This document shows, in pieces, positions 1-6,086 of a stretch of DNA of 13,402 nt. Position 1 is the stretch's first letter. Every line of letters starts with the position of its first letter. The notes under the pieces were generated by a model. The model was not told where the DNA came from, searched no databases, and saw only the letters and a program-made list of their open reading frames with translations. The stretch lies in assembly GCA_900545035.1 (NCBI GenBank), contig UQXM01000036.1:1-13402 (forward strand). Direction: 5' to 3'. The stretch is from an uncultured Fusobacterium sp. (GTDB lineage: Bacteria > Fusobacteriota > Fusobacteriia > Fusobacteriales > Fusobacteriaceae). Both the position numbers and the translations under genes were made by a program.

Positions 1-57
1 TTTTAACGAATATCATGATAGAATTTATTATATTTTTTTAATTAAAATATTTTTATC

Positions 58-92
58 AAGTATAAGTTTATATCAGTAAAGTATAAATTTAT
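58..92. repeat. AT-rich direct repeat upstream of the promoter
   Basis: Two 14-bp copies that differ at one base (AAGTATAAgTTTAT at 58-71 and AAGTATAAaTTTAT at 79-92) sit 21 bp apart, about two helical turns, just upstream of the -35 element. The second copy overlaps the palindrome TATAAATTTATA (82-93). The spacing would suit a protein binding the same DNA face twice, but in DNA this AT-rich a chance repeat is plausible. The rest of 1-121 shows no gene, only the 10-bp palindrome TATCATGATA at 11-20. Confidence 0.3.
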
Positions 93-121
93 AAAAAAAT
101 AAATTTTTACATATTTAAAAG

Positions 122-150
122 TTGAAATATTTTTATAAATATGCTATTCT
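122..150 (+). promoter_or_regulatory. Sigma-70-type promoter of the purine operon
   Basis: TTGAAA (122-127) is separated by exactly 17 bp from TATTCT (145-150), and the -10 is preceded by TG at 142-143 (TGC-TATTCT), an extended -10. This predicts a transcription start near 156-160, about 20 nt before the riboswitch aptamer, the usual arrangement for riboswitch-controlled transcripts. The AT-rich stretch upstream could serve as an UP element. It is the best match to the consensus that I see between the window start and purE. Confidence 0.75.
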
Positions 151-175
151 AAGATATAAAGACAAATAAATAATC

Positions 176-244
176 GCTTATATAATAGTCGTGATATGGA
201 CGACAAGTTTCTACCTGCCAACCTTAAATTAGCAGACTATAAGC
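176..244 (+). promoter_or_regulatory. Purine riboswitch aptamer, guanine type
   Basis: The full three-way junction of the purine riboswitch can be drawn. P1 is 176-182 with 238-244 (7 perfect pairs). P2 is 188-192 with 200-204, closed by loop GATATGG (193-199), identical to the loop I recall for the B. subtilis xpt aptamer. J2/3 carries the conserved GTTTCTACC (207-215). P3 is 215-218 with 232-235, then a C-A mismatch and two A-U pairs, closed by loop CCTTAAA (222-228). The loop-loop contact needs GG in L2 and CC in L3; both are present. J3/1 is A236-C237; the C corresponds to C74, which pairs with guanine or hypoxanthine (adenine sensors carry U). The usual L3 sequence is CCGTAAA, so one loop base is changed. 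Placed before a purine synthesis operon it should lower expression when guanine is abundant. P1 is followed by an unusually long leader rather than by an immediate terminator. Confidence 0.95.
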
Positions 245-285
245 ATCAAAGATATAATGAGAATAGTTCGTTTTTTGATATTTCG

Positions 286-298
286 TTGTAGCTGTGTT
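286..298 (+). promoter_or_regulatory. Candidate antiterminator strand pairing with terminator 5' arm
   Basis: TTGTAGCTGTGTT can pair with 488-499 (AACACGCTACAA) over 12 Watson-Crick pairs with a single bulged U at 293: 286-292 with 493-499 and 294-298 with 488-492. The same 488-499 strand is the 5' arm of the terminator hairpin, so the two structures are mutually exclusive. The upstream pairing is free of wobbles, while the terminator uses a U-G pair at 495/535. This is the standard geometry of an antiterminator, except that 189 nt lie between its two strands. How guanine binding at 176-244 would shift this balance is not clear from the sequence. Confidence 0.55.
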
Positions 299-304
299 GC
301 TTCA

Positions 305-325
305 GAAAAATTGGGTTAATTTTTC
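305..325 (+). repeat. Leader hairpin A with GGGUU loop
   Basis: G305-A310-TT pairs with AA-318 to C325 (8 bp, all A-U except the closing G-C), with loop GGGTT (313-317). It shares the 13-nt string AATTGGGTTAATT (309-321) with hairpin C at 427-439. It is followed by GTTCTTTAT, a poor U tract, so I do not call it a terminator. Confidence 0.35.
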
Positions 326-364
326 GTTCTTTATAATTATATATAATGAGGAGACAGAGGGACA

Positions 365-511
365 ATGTATTTTATTTTTAAAAGGAATAAAAAGACATTC
401 AGCAGCAAGTTTAACGAGAAAAAATTAATTGGGTTAATTAATAATATATCAAAGGAAAAGTATAAAAAAAGTATAGGTATAAGTGTGAACACGCTACAAG
501 TGTGTGGATAG
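365..511 (+). CDS. Possible 48-residue leader ORF / small basic protein
   Basis: ATG at 365 is preceded by AGGAG (351-355) with a 9-nt spacer, as good as the sites of the pur genes. The frame stays open for 48 codons to TAG at 509-511, which is uncommon in DNA this AT-rich. The product begins MYFIFKRNKK and ends VNTLQVCG; it is lysine-rich (about a quarter Lys), has no signal peptide or membrane segment, and I recognise no family. Its position is the striking part: codons 42-45 are exactly the 5' arm of the intrinsic terminator (488-499), and the stop codon lies in the upper stem of the same hairpin. A ribosome ending here would mask that arm and could favour read-through, as in classical attenuation, but no run of one regulatory codon is visible. 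Alternatives are a real small protein or a chance frame in structured RNA. On the opposite strand a frame also stays open, with no ribosome binding site or recognisable product. Confidence 0.4.
   Translation: MYFIFKRNKKTFSSKFNEKKLIGLINNISKEKYKKSIGISVNTLQVCG
424..442 (+). repeat. Leader hairpin C with GGGUU loop
   Basis: ATTAATT (424-430) pairs with AATTAAT (436-442) around loop GGGTT (431-435). The 13-nt core AATTGGGTTAATT (427-439) is an exact repeat of 309-321, 118 nt upstream. This copy lies inside the possible leader ORF, where it encodes part of KKLIGLIN. The recurrence of the same loop and closing pairs suggests a shared protein or RNA contact, but the stem is all A-U and weak. Confidence 0.35.
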
Positions 512-546
512 ATAAAAGTCTGTCTGCATGTTGTGGCGTGTTTTTT
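488..546 (+). terminator. Intrinsic terminator (attenuator) in the purine leader
   Basis: AACACGCTACAA (488-499) pairs with TTGTGGCGTGTT (531-542), 12 bp with one U-G wobble; above one bulged G (500) the stem continues 501-512 with 519-530 for 12 more pairs (five wobbles), capped by loop TAAAAG (513-518). The hairpin is directly followed by a U run (541-546, of which two bases pair). It is by far the strongest terminator candidate before purE and lies about 150 nt upstream of the purE start, suiting premature termination of the operon transcript. Its 5' arm has an alternative upstream partner at 286-298. In addition, CTGCAT (524-529) can pair with ATGCAG (552-557), a pairing compatible with the open, read-through form but not with the complete hairpin. 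Confidence 0.75.
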
Positions 547-562
547 CGTTAATGCAGGAGGC

Positions 563-584
563 TGAGAATTTATAAAAATTCTCA
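563..584 (+). other. Perfect 9-bp hairpin in leader
   Basis: TGAGAATTT (563-571) pairs perfectly with AAATTCTCA (576-584) around the tetraloop ATAA. It sits right after AGGAGG (556-561), a consensus Shine-Dalgarno sequence with no ATG, GTG or TTG start at a usable distance. No U tract follows, so it is not a terminator. It may stabilise the transcript or space the purE ribosome binding site from the attenuator. Confidence 0.5.
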
Positions 585-594
585 ACGACTAGCA

Positions 595-644
595 GGAACG
601 ACGAACGGAGAAATTTCATTTATTAAATTTCTTCGTTTGGTTCC
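595..644 (+). promoter_or_regulatory. 20-bp leader hairpin with SD-like arm, before purE
   Basis: Positions 602-616 pair with 625-639 and 595-599 with 640-644, giving 20 pairs with a 2-nt bulge (600-601) and an 8-nt loop (617-624). It is followed by A6, not U, so it is not a + strand terminator. The 5' arm contains GGAGAAA (607-613), identical to the end of the purE ribosome binding region (GGAGAAA, 685-691). The 3' arm TTTCTTC (628-634) can therefore pair with either one. When the hairpin is closed the purE site is free; if the 5' arm were captured elsewhere, the 3' arm could cover the purE site. That switching is inference; the hairpin is directly visible. Confidence 0.5.
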
Positions 645-691
645 AAAAAATACAGGAAGTAAAAAATTAATATATAAATTTGGAGGAGAAA

Positions 692-1177
692 ATGGCAAGA
701 GTGGGAGTTATTATGGGAAGCAGATCAGACCTGCCTACAATGGAAAAGGCTGTTGAGATGCTAAAACAATTTGGAGTTGATTACGAAGTAAAAATAGTAT
801 CAGCTCACAGGACACCTGAACTTATGTTTGAGTATGCAAAATCAGCAAAAGAAAGAGGAATAAAAGTAATAATAGCTGGAGCGGGAGGAGCAGCGCATCT
901 TCCTGGAATGGTTTCAAGTCTTACACCTCTTCCAGTAATAGGAGTTCCTGTAAAATCAAGAGCCTTAAACGGACTTGACTCTCTTCTTTCAATAGTGCAA
1001 ATGCCTGGAGGAATACCTGTTGGAACAACTGCAATTGGTGAATCAGGGGCAAAAAATGCAGGGATACTTGCAAGTGAAATAATAGCTCTTATGGATGAAG
1101 AAGTGGCAGCAAAGGTTCAAAAATTCAGAGAGGAACAAAGAGATGCAGTTCTGGAGTCAAGTGAGGTTGAGATTTAA
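692..1177 (+). CDS. purE: N5-carboxyaminoimidazole ribonucleotide mutase (PurE, class I)
   Basis: The 161-residue protein moves the carboxyl group of N5-CAIR to give CAIR, using the product of the adjacent PurK. Class I features are present: GSRSD (residues 9-13, phosphate-binding Ser and Asp), SAHRTP (37-42, with the catalytic His39), the loop AGAGGAAHLPGM (62-73) and PVIGVPV near 81-87. The length is normal for bacterial PurE, and the presence of purK next door supports the class I mutase rather than the CO2-using class II enzyme. ATG at 692 is chosen because GGAGG (682-686) lies 5 nt upstream and the product then starts MARVGVIMGS as in the family; a TTG twelve bases earlier overlaps that ribosome binding site. 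It is the first structural gene after the riboswitch leader, and its stop codon TAA overlaps the purK start by one base. Confidence 0.97.
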   Translation: MARVGVIMGSRSDLPTMEKAVEMLKQFGVDYEVKIVSAHRTPELMFEYAKSAKERGIKVIIAGAGGAAHLPGMVSSLTPLPVIGVPVKSRALNGLDSLLSIVQMPGGIPVGTTAIGESGAKNAGILASEIIALMDEEVAAKVQKFREEQRDAVLESSEVEI

Positions 1178-2286
1178 TGATTATAGAAAAAGGAAGCTGG
1201 ATAGCAGTTCTTGGAGGAGGACAGCTTGGAAAAATGCTTTGTGAAAGTGCAAAAAAACAAGGATACAAGACAATGGTTCTTGAGCCTTCTAAAAATGCTT
1301 GTGCAGGACTTGTAACAGATCTTCATCTTGCAAAATCATATGATGACAGAGAAAGTCTTCTATATATTGCAAAAAATTCCAGTGTTGTAACATATGAGTT
1401 TGAAAATGTTCCTTCAGAAGCAATAGATATATTGGAGGAAAATGGAGGATATATTCCTCAAGGACGAAGACCTCTTTATATAAGCCAACATAGATTCAGA
1501 GAAAAAAGCAGTATCAATGAGCTGGGAATAAAAACAGCAGAATTTAGAAAAGTAACAGACAAAGAAAGCTTTGAAAAAGCTGTGGCAGAAATTGGATATC
1601 CGTCAATTTTAAAAACATCTATGGGTGGATATGACGGAAAAGGTCAATGGGTATTAAGAAACAGAGAGGATTTTGAAAAAACAGCAGAACAGCTGGAAGC
1701 AAGAGAGTACATTTTGGAAAAAATGGTAGATTTTCAATGTGAACTTTCATGTATAGCTGTTAAAAGTACAGATGGTTCTGTGGGAGTATTTCCTGTTGTG
1801 GAAAATATTCATAAAAACGGAATACTTCATATTACAATAGCTCCGGCAAGAGTAAACCAAGAAACACAAGAAAAAGTAAAAGAGATAACAAAAAAAATTA
1901 TAAAGGGGCTGGATTTTGTGGGACCTTTGGCGATCGAATATTTTTACGGAAAAGATGGAGAAATATATGTAAATGAGATGGCACCAAGACCACATAACAG
2001 TGCTCACTATACAATGGACGGCTGTGATAAATCACAGTTTGATTTACAGATTGAGGGACTTTGCGGAAAACATCTTGAAGATCCTGTACTTGTGAAAAAA
2101 AGTGTAATGCTTAATATTTTAGGACAAGATGTAGAGAGAATAGAAAAAGCAGAGCTTAAAGAAAACGAAAAACTTTATATGTACGGTAAGGGAGAAGCCA
2201 AAGTTGACAGAAAAATGGGACATCTTAATATTACAGGAGATAACCTTGAAACTCTTGTAAAAAGAGCTGAAGAACTTGCCGAATAA
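1177..2286 (+). CDS. purK: N5-carboxyaminoimidazole ribonucleotide synthetase (PurK)
   Basis: ATP-dependent carboxylation of AIR with bicarbonate to N5-CAIR, the substrate of PurE. The 369 residues show the ATP-grasp layout: a preATP-grasp nucleotide fold starting with GGGQLGKM (13-20), YEFENVP (73-79), the glycine-rich ATP loop GYDGKGQ (151-157), the Mg-ATP motif NEMAPRPHNSAHYT (266-279) and the C-terminal KMGHLNI (346-352). The usual PHNSGH is PHNSAH here, a small substitution outside the ATP loop. Length matches the family (about 355-385). The start ATG overlaps the purE stop (TAATG), which implies translational coupling. The presence of PurK marks the bacterial two-step route for AIR carboxylation. 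A 47-nt AT-rich gap without recognisable signals other than the purL ribosome binding site follows. Confidence 0.97.
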   Translation: MIIEKGSWIAVLGGGQLGKMLCESAKKQGYKTMVLEPSKNACAGLVTDLHLAKSYDDRESLLYIAKNSSVVTYEFENVPSEAIDILEENGGYIPQGRRPLYISQHRFREKSSINELGIKTAEFRKVTDKESFEKAVAEIGYPSILKTSMGGYDGKGQWVLRNREDFEKTAEQLEAREYILEKMVDFQCELSCIAVKSTDGSVGVFPVVENIHKNGILHITIAPARVNQETQEKVKEITKKIIKGLDFVGPLAIEYFYGKDGEIYVNEMAPRPHNSAHYTMDGCDKSQFDLQIEGLCGKHLEDPVLVKKSVMLNILGQDVERIEKAELKENEKLYMYGKGEAKVDRKMGHLNITGDNLETLVKRAEELAE

Positions 2287-2333
2287 TTTTGTCAGTAAAT
2301 TTTTAATTTTAAATATTTATAAATGGAGGAAAA

Positions 2334-5300
2334 ATGGATAAAAGAATTTTTGTTTCTAAAAAACAGGGATTTCAAGTTGAGGGAAACTCGCTTTTAAATG
2401 AAATCAGAGAAAATTTATACGAAACTGGTCTTGAAAGAGTTGAACTTTACAATGTGTATGATATTTTTAACTGCGACGAAGAGGATGTAGAACTTTTAAA
2501 AACTAAAGTTTTATCAGAAATTGTTACAGACAATGTGTATGACAGCATTGAACTTGAGGGGAAAACTTATGTTGCAATAGAAAATCTTCCTGGACAATAT
2601 GATCAGAGAGCTGATTCTGCTGAGCAGTGCCTTGTGCTTTTAAACAACAAAGACGGAGTTACAATTAAAAGCGGAAGAGTAATAGTTTTTTACGGTGAAG
2701 TAAAAGATTTGGACAGAATCAAAAAATATCTGATAAATCCTGTGGAAACAAGGGAAAAAGATTTAAACATTATTGAAAACAATGAAGATGTTACAGTAGA
2801 GCCTGTACCTGTTCTTGAAGGATTCAGAAAACTTACAAGAGCAGAACTTGAAAAATTTGTAAGTGATAATGGACTTGCAATGACAGCAGATGACCTAGAA
2901 CATATTCAAAAATATTTCACAGAGGAAGACAGAGATCCTACTGAAACAGAGATAAAAGTTCTTGATACTTATTGGTCTGATCACTGCAGACATACAACAT
3001 TTGAAACATATTTAAAAAGCGTAACAATAGAAAAAGGACAGATGACAGAAGCTATTCAAAAAGCATATGAAAAATATCTTGAGCTTAGAACAACTGTTCA
3101 TAATAATAAAAAACCAATGACTCTTATGGATATGGGAACTCTTGGCGGAAAATATATGAGAAAAATCGGAAAACTTGAGGATATGGAAATTTCTGATGAG
3201 ATAAATGCCTGCAGTATAGAAGTGGACATTGATGTTGACGGAGAAACAGAAAAATGGCTTCTTATGTTTAAAAATGAAACTCATAACCATCCTACAGAGA
3301 TTGAACCATTTGGAGGAGCAAGCACTTGTATAGGAGGAGCTATAAGAGATCCTCTTTCAGGAAGAGCTTATGTTTATCAGGCAATGAGAATTACAGGAGC
3401 AGGAGATATCTGTGAAAAACTAGAGGATACTCTTCCGAATAAACTTCCTCAAGTAAGAATTTCAAAAGGAGCTGCTCAAGGATATTCATCTTACGGAAAC
3501 CAAATCGGACTGGCAACAACATTTGTAAAAGAATTATACCATAACGGATATAAAGCTAAGAGAATGGAAGTTGGAGCTGTAGTTGGAGCTGTTAAAAAAG
3601 AATATGTTTTAAGAGAAGAGCCAAAACCAGGAGATTTAGTAATTGTTCTTGGAGGAAAAACAGGAAGAGATGGTGTTGGAGGAGCAACAGGTTCATCTAA
3701 AGAGCATAACGATTCATCTCTTACTAAATGTTCTTCAGAAGTTCAAAAAGGAAATGCTCCAATAGAAAGAAAAATTCAAAGAGCATTCAGAAATCCTGAA
3801 GTTACAAAACTTATTAAAAAATCAAACGACTTTGGAGCTGGAGGAGTTTCAGTTGCGATAGGGGAACTTGCAAGAGGAATAGAAGTAAATCTGGATATGG
3901 TATCAGTAAAATATCTTGGACTTAGCGGAACAGAACTTGCAATCAGTGAATCTCAAGAGAGAATGGCTGTTGTTATAGCTCCGGAAAACAGAGAAAAATT
4001 CGAAGCATTAATGAAAGAAGAAAATCTTGAAACTAGACTTGTAGCAAAAGTAACAGAAAAAGAAAATCTTGTAATAAAATTCAGAGGAGAAACAATTGTT
4101 GATATAGCAAGAAGTTTCTTAGATACAAACGGAGTAAGACAAGAACAGGATGTAAAAGTTGAAGCCCCTGTTAAACAAGAGATATTCAAATCTGAAAAAA
4201 CAGGATCACTTAAAGAAAAACTTACAGCAACATTAAGAGATATGAATGTAGCTTCTCAAAGAGGAATGGTAGAGATGTTTGACTCAACAGTAGGTCGTTC
4301 AACAGTTCTTATGCCATATGGAGGAAAGTATCAATTAACAGAAAGTGAAGCAAGCATTCAAAAATTCCCTACACTTGGATTTACAAATACAGCTTCTGTT
4401 CTTACATATGGATTTAATCCATATATTTCTGAAAAATCTCCATATCTTGGAGCAATCTATGCTGTAATAGAATCTCTTGCAAGATTGACAGCTGTGGGAG
4501 CAGATTATACAAAAGCAAGACTTACATTCCAAGAATATTTTGAAAAACTTGGAAAAGACTCTTCAAGATGGGGAAAACCATTTATGGCTCTTCTTGGAGC
4601 ATTAGAAGCTCAAGTTGAGTTTGAAACTCCTGCTATTGGAGGAAAAGACAGTATGAGCGGAACATTTAAAAATATTGATGTTCCTCCTACATTAATTTCT
4701 TTTGCAGTAACAACAGAAAAAACTCAGAATATAATATCTTCTGAATTTAAATCAGCAGGAAATTATATATATTTAGTAAAACCATATTACAATGAAGATT
4801 TCACACCTGTTTACAGTACAGTGAAAGCAGTATTTAATAATGTAAGAAAAGAAATGCAAAAAGGTAACATTGTATCAGCTTCAGTTGTAAAAATGGGAGG
4901 AACTGCAGAGGCATTATTTAAAATGTCTTTCGGAAACAAACTTGGTATGAATGTTCAAAATACAGAAATAGATTTATTTGATATGTTCCCGGGAGCACTT
5001 GTTGTTGAATCAAAACAAAGACTTATTTTCGGAGATTTCCTTGGAATAGTTGATGATACAGGAGAAATAACAATTAACGATACAACATTTGATATAGATG
5101 AAGCAATCAGTATTTGGGAAGAAAGATATGCTAAAATATATCCTTATGATACAGGAGCAGAAGATAAAAAAGTATTTGCACCTGTTGAGAAAAAAGCAGA
5201 ATTGAAACAAAAAGCATCTGTTTTATATGATAAACCAAAAGTTTTAGTTCTTGCTTTCCCTGGAACAAACTCAGAGTATGATACAGCAAAAGCTTTTGAA

Positions 5301-6029
5301 AGAGCAGGAGGACAGTCAGAAATATTTGTAATTAATAATTTAACTGTTAAAAATATGGAAGCTTCAATAGATGAGCTTAGCAGAAAAATAAGAGAGGCAC
5401 AAATAGTTGCACTTCCAGGAGGATTCAGTGCAGGAGACGAACCTGACGGTTCAGGAAAATTCATAACAAATATTCTGCTTAATCCAAAAGTTAAAGCAGC
5501 TATAAAAGATTTCTTGGCAAATGAAGGACTTATGTTGGGGATCTGTAATGGATTCCAAGCTCTTGTAAAATCAGGACTTCTTCCTTACGGAGATATGGAT
5601 AAATTATCAGAAAACTCACCTACACTTTTCAGAAATGATATTAACCGTCATATATCAAGAATAGTAACAACAAGAGTTGCTTCAAACTCTTCTCCTTGGT
5701 TGTCATCATTTAATATTGGGGACAGACATTCAATAGCAGTATCTCACGGAGAAGGAAAATTTGTTGTCAGCGAAGAACTTGCAAAAGAATTATTCGAAAA
5801 CGGACAAGTTGCTACACAATATTGTAATTTAAAAGGTGAACCTACAATGGATGGAAAATATAACCTTAACGGTTCATATTATGCAATAGAAGGTATCACT
5901 TCAAAAGATGGACATATTTTTGGAAAAATGGGACACTCAGAGCGTTATGAAGAGGGAACATTCCAAAATATTTACGGAGAAAAAATGCAGGATATATTCC
6001 AAAATGGGGTAAATTTCTTTAAAAAATAA
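2334..6029 (+). CDS. purL: Phosphoribosylformylglycinamidine synthase, single-chain (PurL)
   Basis: Converts FGAR, glutamine and ATP to FGAM. At 1231 residues it is the single-polypeptide type that fuses the synthase with its glutaminase, so no separate purS or purQ is needed. The N-terminal PurS-like region is followed by the signature YWSDHCRHTTF (213-223), the nucleotide and Mg region around FKNETHNHPTEIEPFGGAS (312-330), GGKTGRDGVGGATGSS (440-455), and a second AIR-synthase-like half with ETPAIGGKDSMSG (764-776). The class I glutaminase domain begins near residue 968 (FPGTNSEYD, 975-983) and has the nucleophile Cys1071 in GICNGFQ, with His1201 and Glu1203 in MGHSER completing the triad. 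The overall form resembles the clostridial/streptococcal clade of long PurL, slightly shorter than the E. coli enzyme. GGAGG (2325-2329) precedes the ATG by 4 nt. All key residues I can check are intact. Confidence 0.97.
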   Translation: MDKRIFVSKKQGFQVEGNSLLNEIRENLYETGLERVELYNVYDIFNCDEEDVELLKTKVLSEIVTDNVYDSIELEGKTYVAIENLPGQYDQRADSAEQCLVLLNNKDGVTIKSGRVIVFYGEVKDLDRIKKYLINPVETREKDLNIIENNEDVTVEPVPVLEGFRKLTRAELEKFVSDNGLAMTADDLEHIQKYFTEEDRDPTETEIKVLDTYWSDHCRHTTFETYLKSVTIEKGQMTEAIQKAYEKYLELRTTVHNNKKPMTLMDMGTLGGKYMRKIGKLEDMEISDEINACSIEVDIDVDGETEKWLLMFKNETHNHPTEIEPFGGASTCIGGAIRDPLSGRAYVYQAMRITGAGDICEKLEDTLPNKLPQVRISKGAAQGYSSYGNQIGLATTFVKELYHNGYKAKRMEVGAVVGAVKKEYVLREEPKPGDLVIVLGGKTGRDGVGGATGSSKEHNDSSLTKCSSEVQKGNAPIERKIQRAFRNPEVTKLIKKSNDFGAGGVSVAIGELARGIEVNLDMVSVKYLGLSGTELAISESQERMAVVIAPENREKFEALMKEENLETRLVAKVTEKENLVIKFRGETIVDIARSFLDTNGVRQEQDVKVEAPVKQEIFKSEKTGSLKEKLTATLRDMNVASQRGMVEMFDSTVGRSTVLMPYGGKYQLTESEASIQKFPTLGFTNTASVLTYGFNPYISEKSPYLGAIYAVIESLARLTAVGADYTKARLTFQEYFEKLGKDSSRWGKPFMALLGALEAQVEFETPAIGGKDSMSGTFKNIDVPPTLISFAVTTEKTQNIISSEFKSAGNYIYLVKPYYNEDFTPVYSTVKAVFNNVRKEMQKGNIVSASVVKMGGTAEALFKMSFGNKLGMNVQNTEIDLFDMFPGALVVESKQRLIFGDFLGIVDDTGEITINDTTFDIDEAISIWEERYAKIYPYDTGAEDKKVFAPVEKKAELKQKASVLYDKPKVLVLAFPGTNSEYDTAKAFERAGGQSEIFVINNLTVKNMEASIDELSRKIREAQIVALPGGFSAGDEPDGSGKFITNILLNPKVKAAIKDFLANEGLMLGICNGFQALVKSGLLPYGDMDKLSENSPTLFRNDINRHISRIVTTRVASNSSPWLSSFNIGDRHSIAVSHGEGKFVVSEELAKELFENGQVATQYCNLKGEPTMDGKYNLNGSYYAIEGITSKDGHIFGKMGHSERYEEGTFQNIYGEKMQDIFQNGVNFFKK

Positions 6030-6086
6030 GAATAATTGTAATATTTTTAGTACGAGTTATATAAATAAGGACGAGGATAATAAAAA

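Noticed and set aside
1..13. Pur box for a PurR-type regulator
   Set aside because: TTTTAACGAATAT shares only the CGAA core and A/T flanks with known Pur boxes, with mismatches at key positions.
231..276. Hairpin 231-240 with 263-272 followed by a U run, as a terminator next to the aptamer
   Set aside because: The stem has a mismatch and several wobbles, and it uses P1 and P3 strands, so it would terminate without guanine, the wrong polarity for a purine synthesis operon. It may simply be a non-functional fold.
332..349. Second promoter within the leader (TATAAT-like at 332-337 and 344-349)
   Set aside because: No acceptable -35 at 16-18 bp spacing; TATAAT strings are expected by chance in this composition.
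337..585. 82-codon open frame on the minus strand across the leader
   Set aside because: It runs antisense to the hairpins and the terminator, has no convincing ribosome binding site, and its hydrophobic, Phe/Leu-rich product looks like the complement of A-rich leader sequence.
680..691. Upstream TTG start for purE
   Set aside because: It lies on the Shine-Dalgarno sequence of the ATG at 692 and adds four residues absent from the family.
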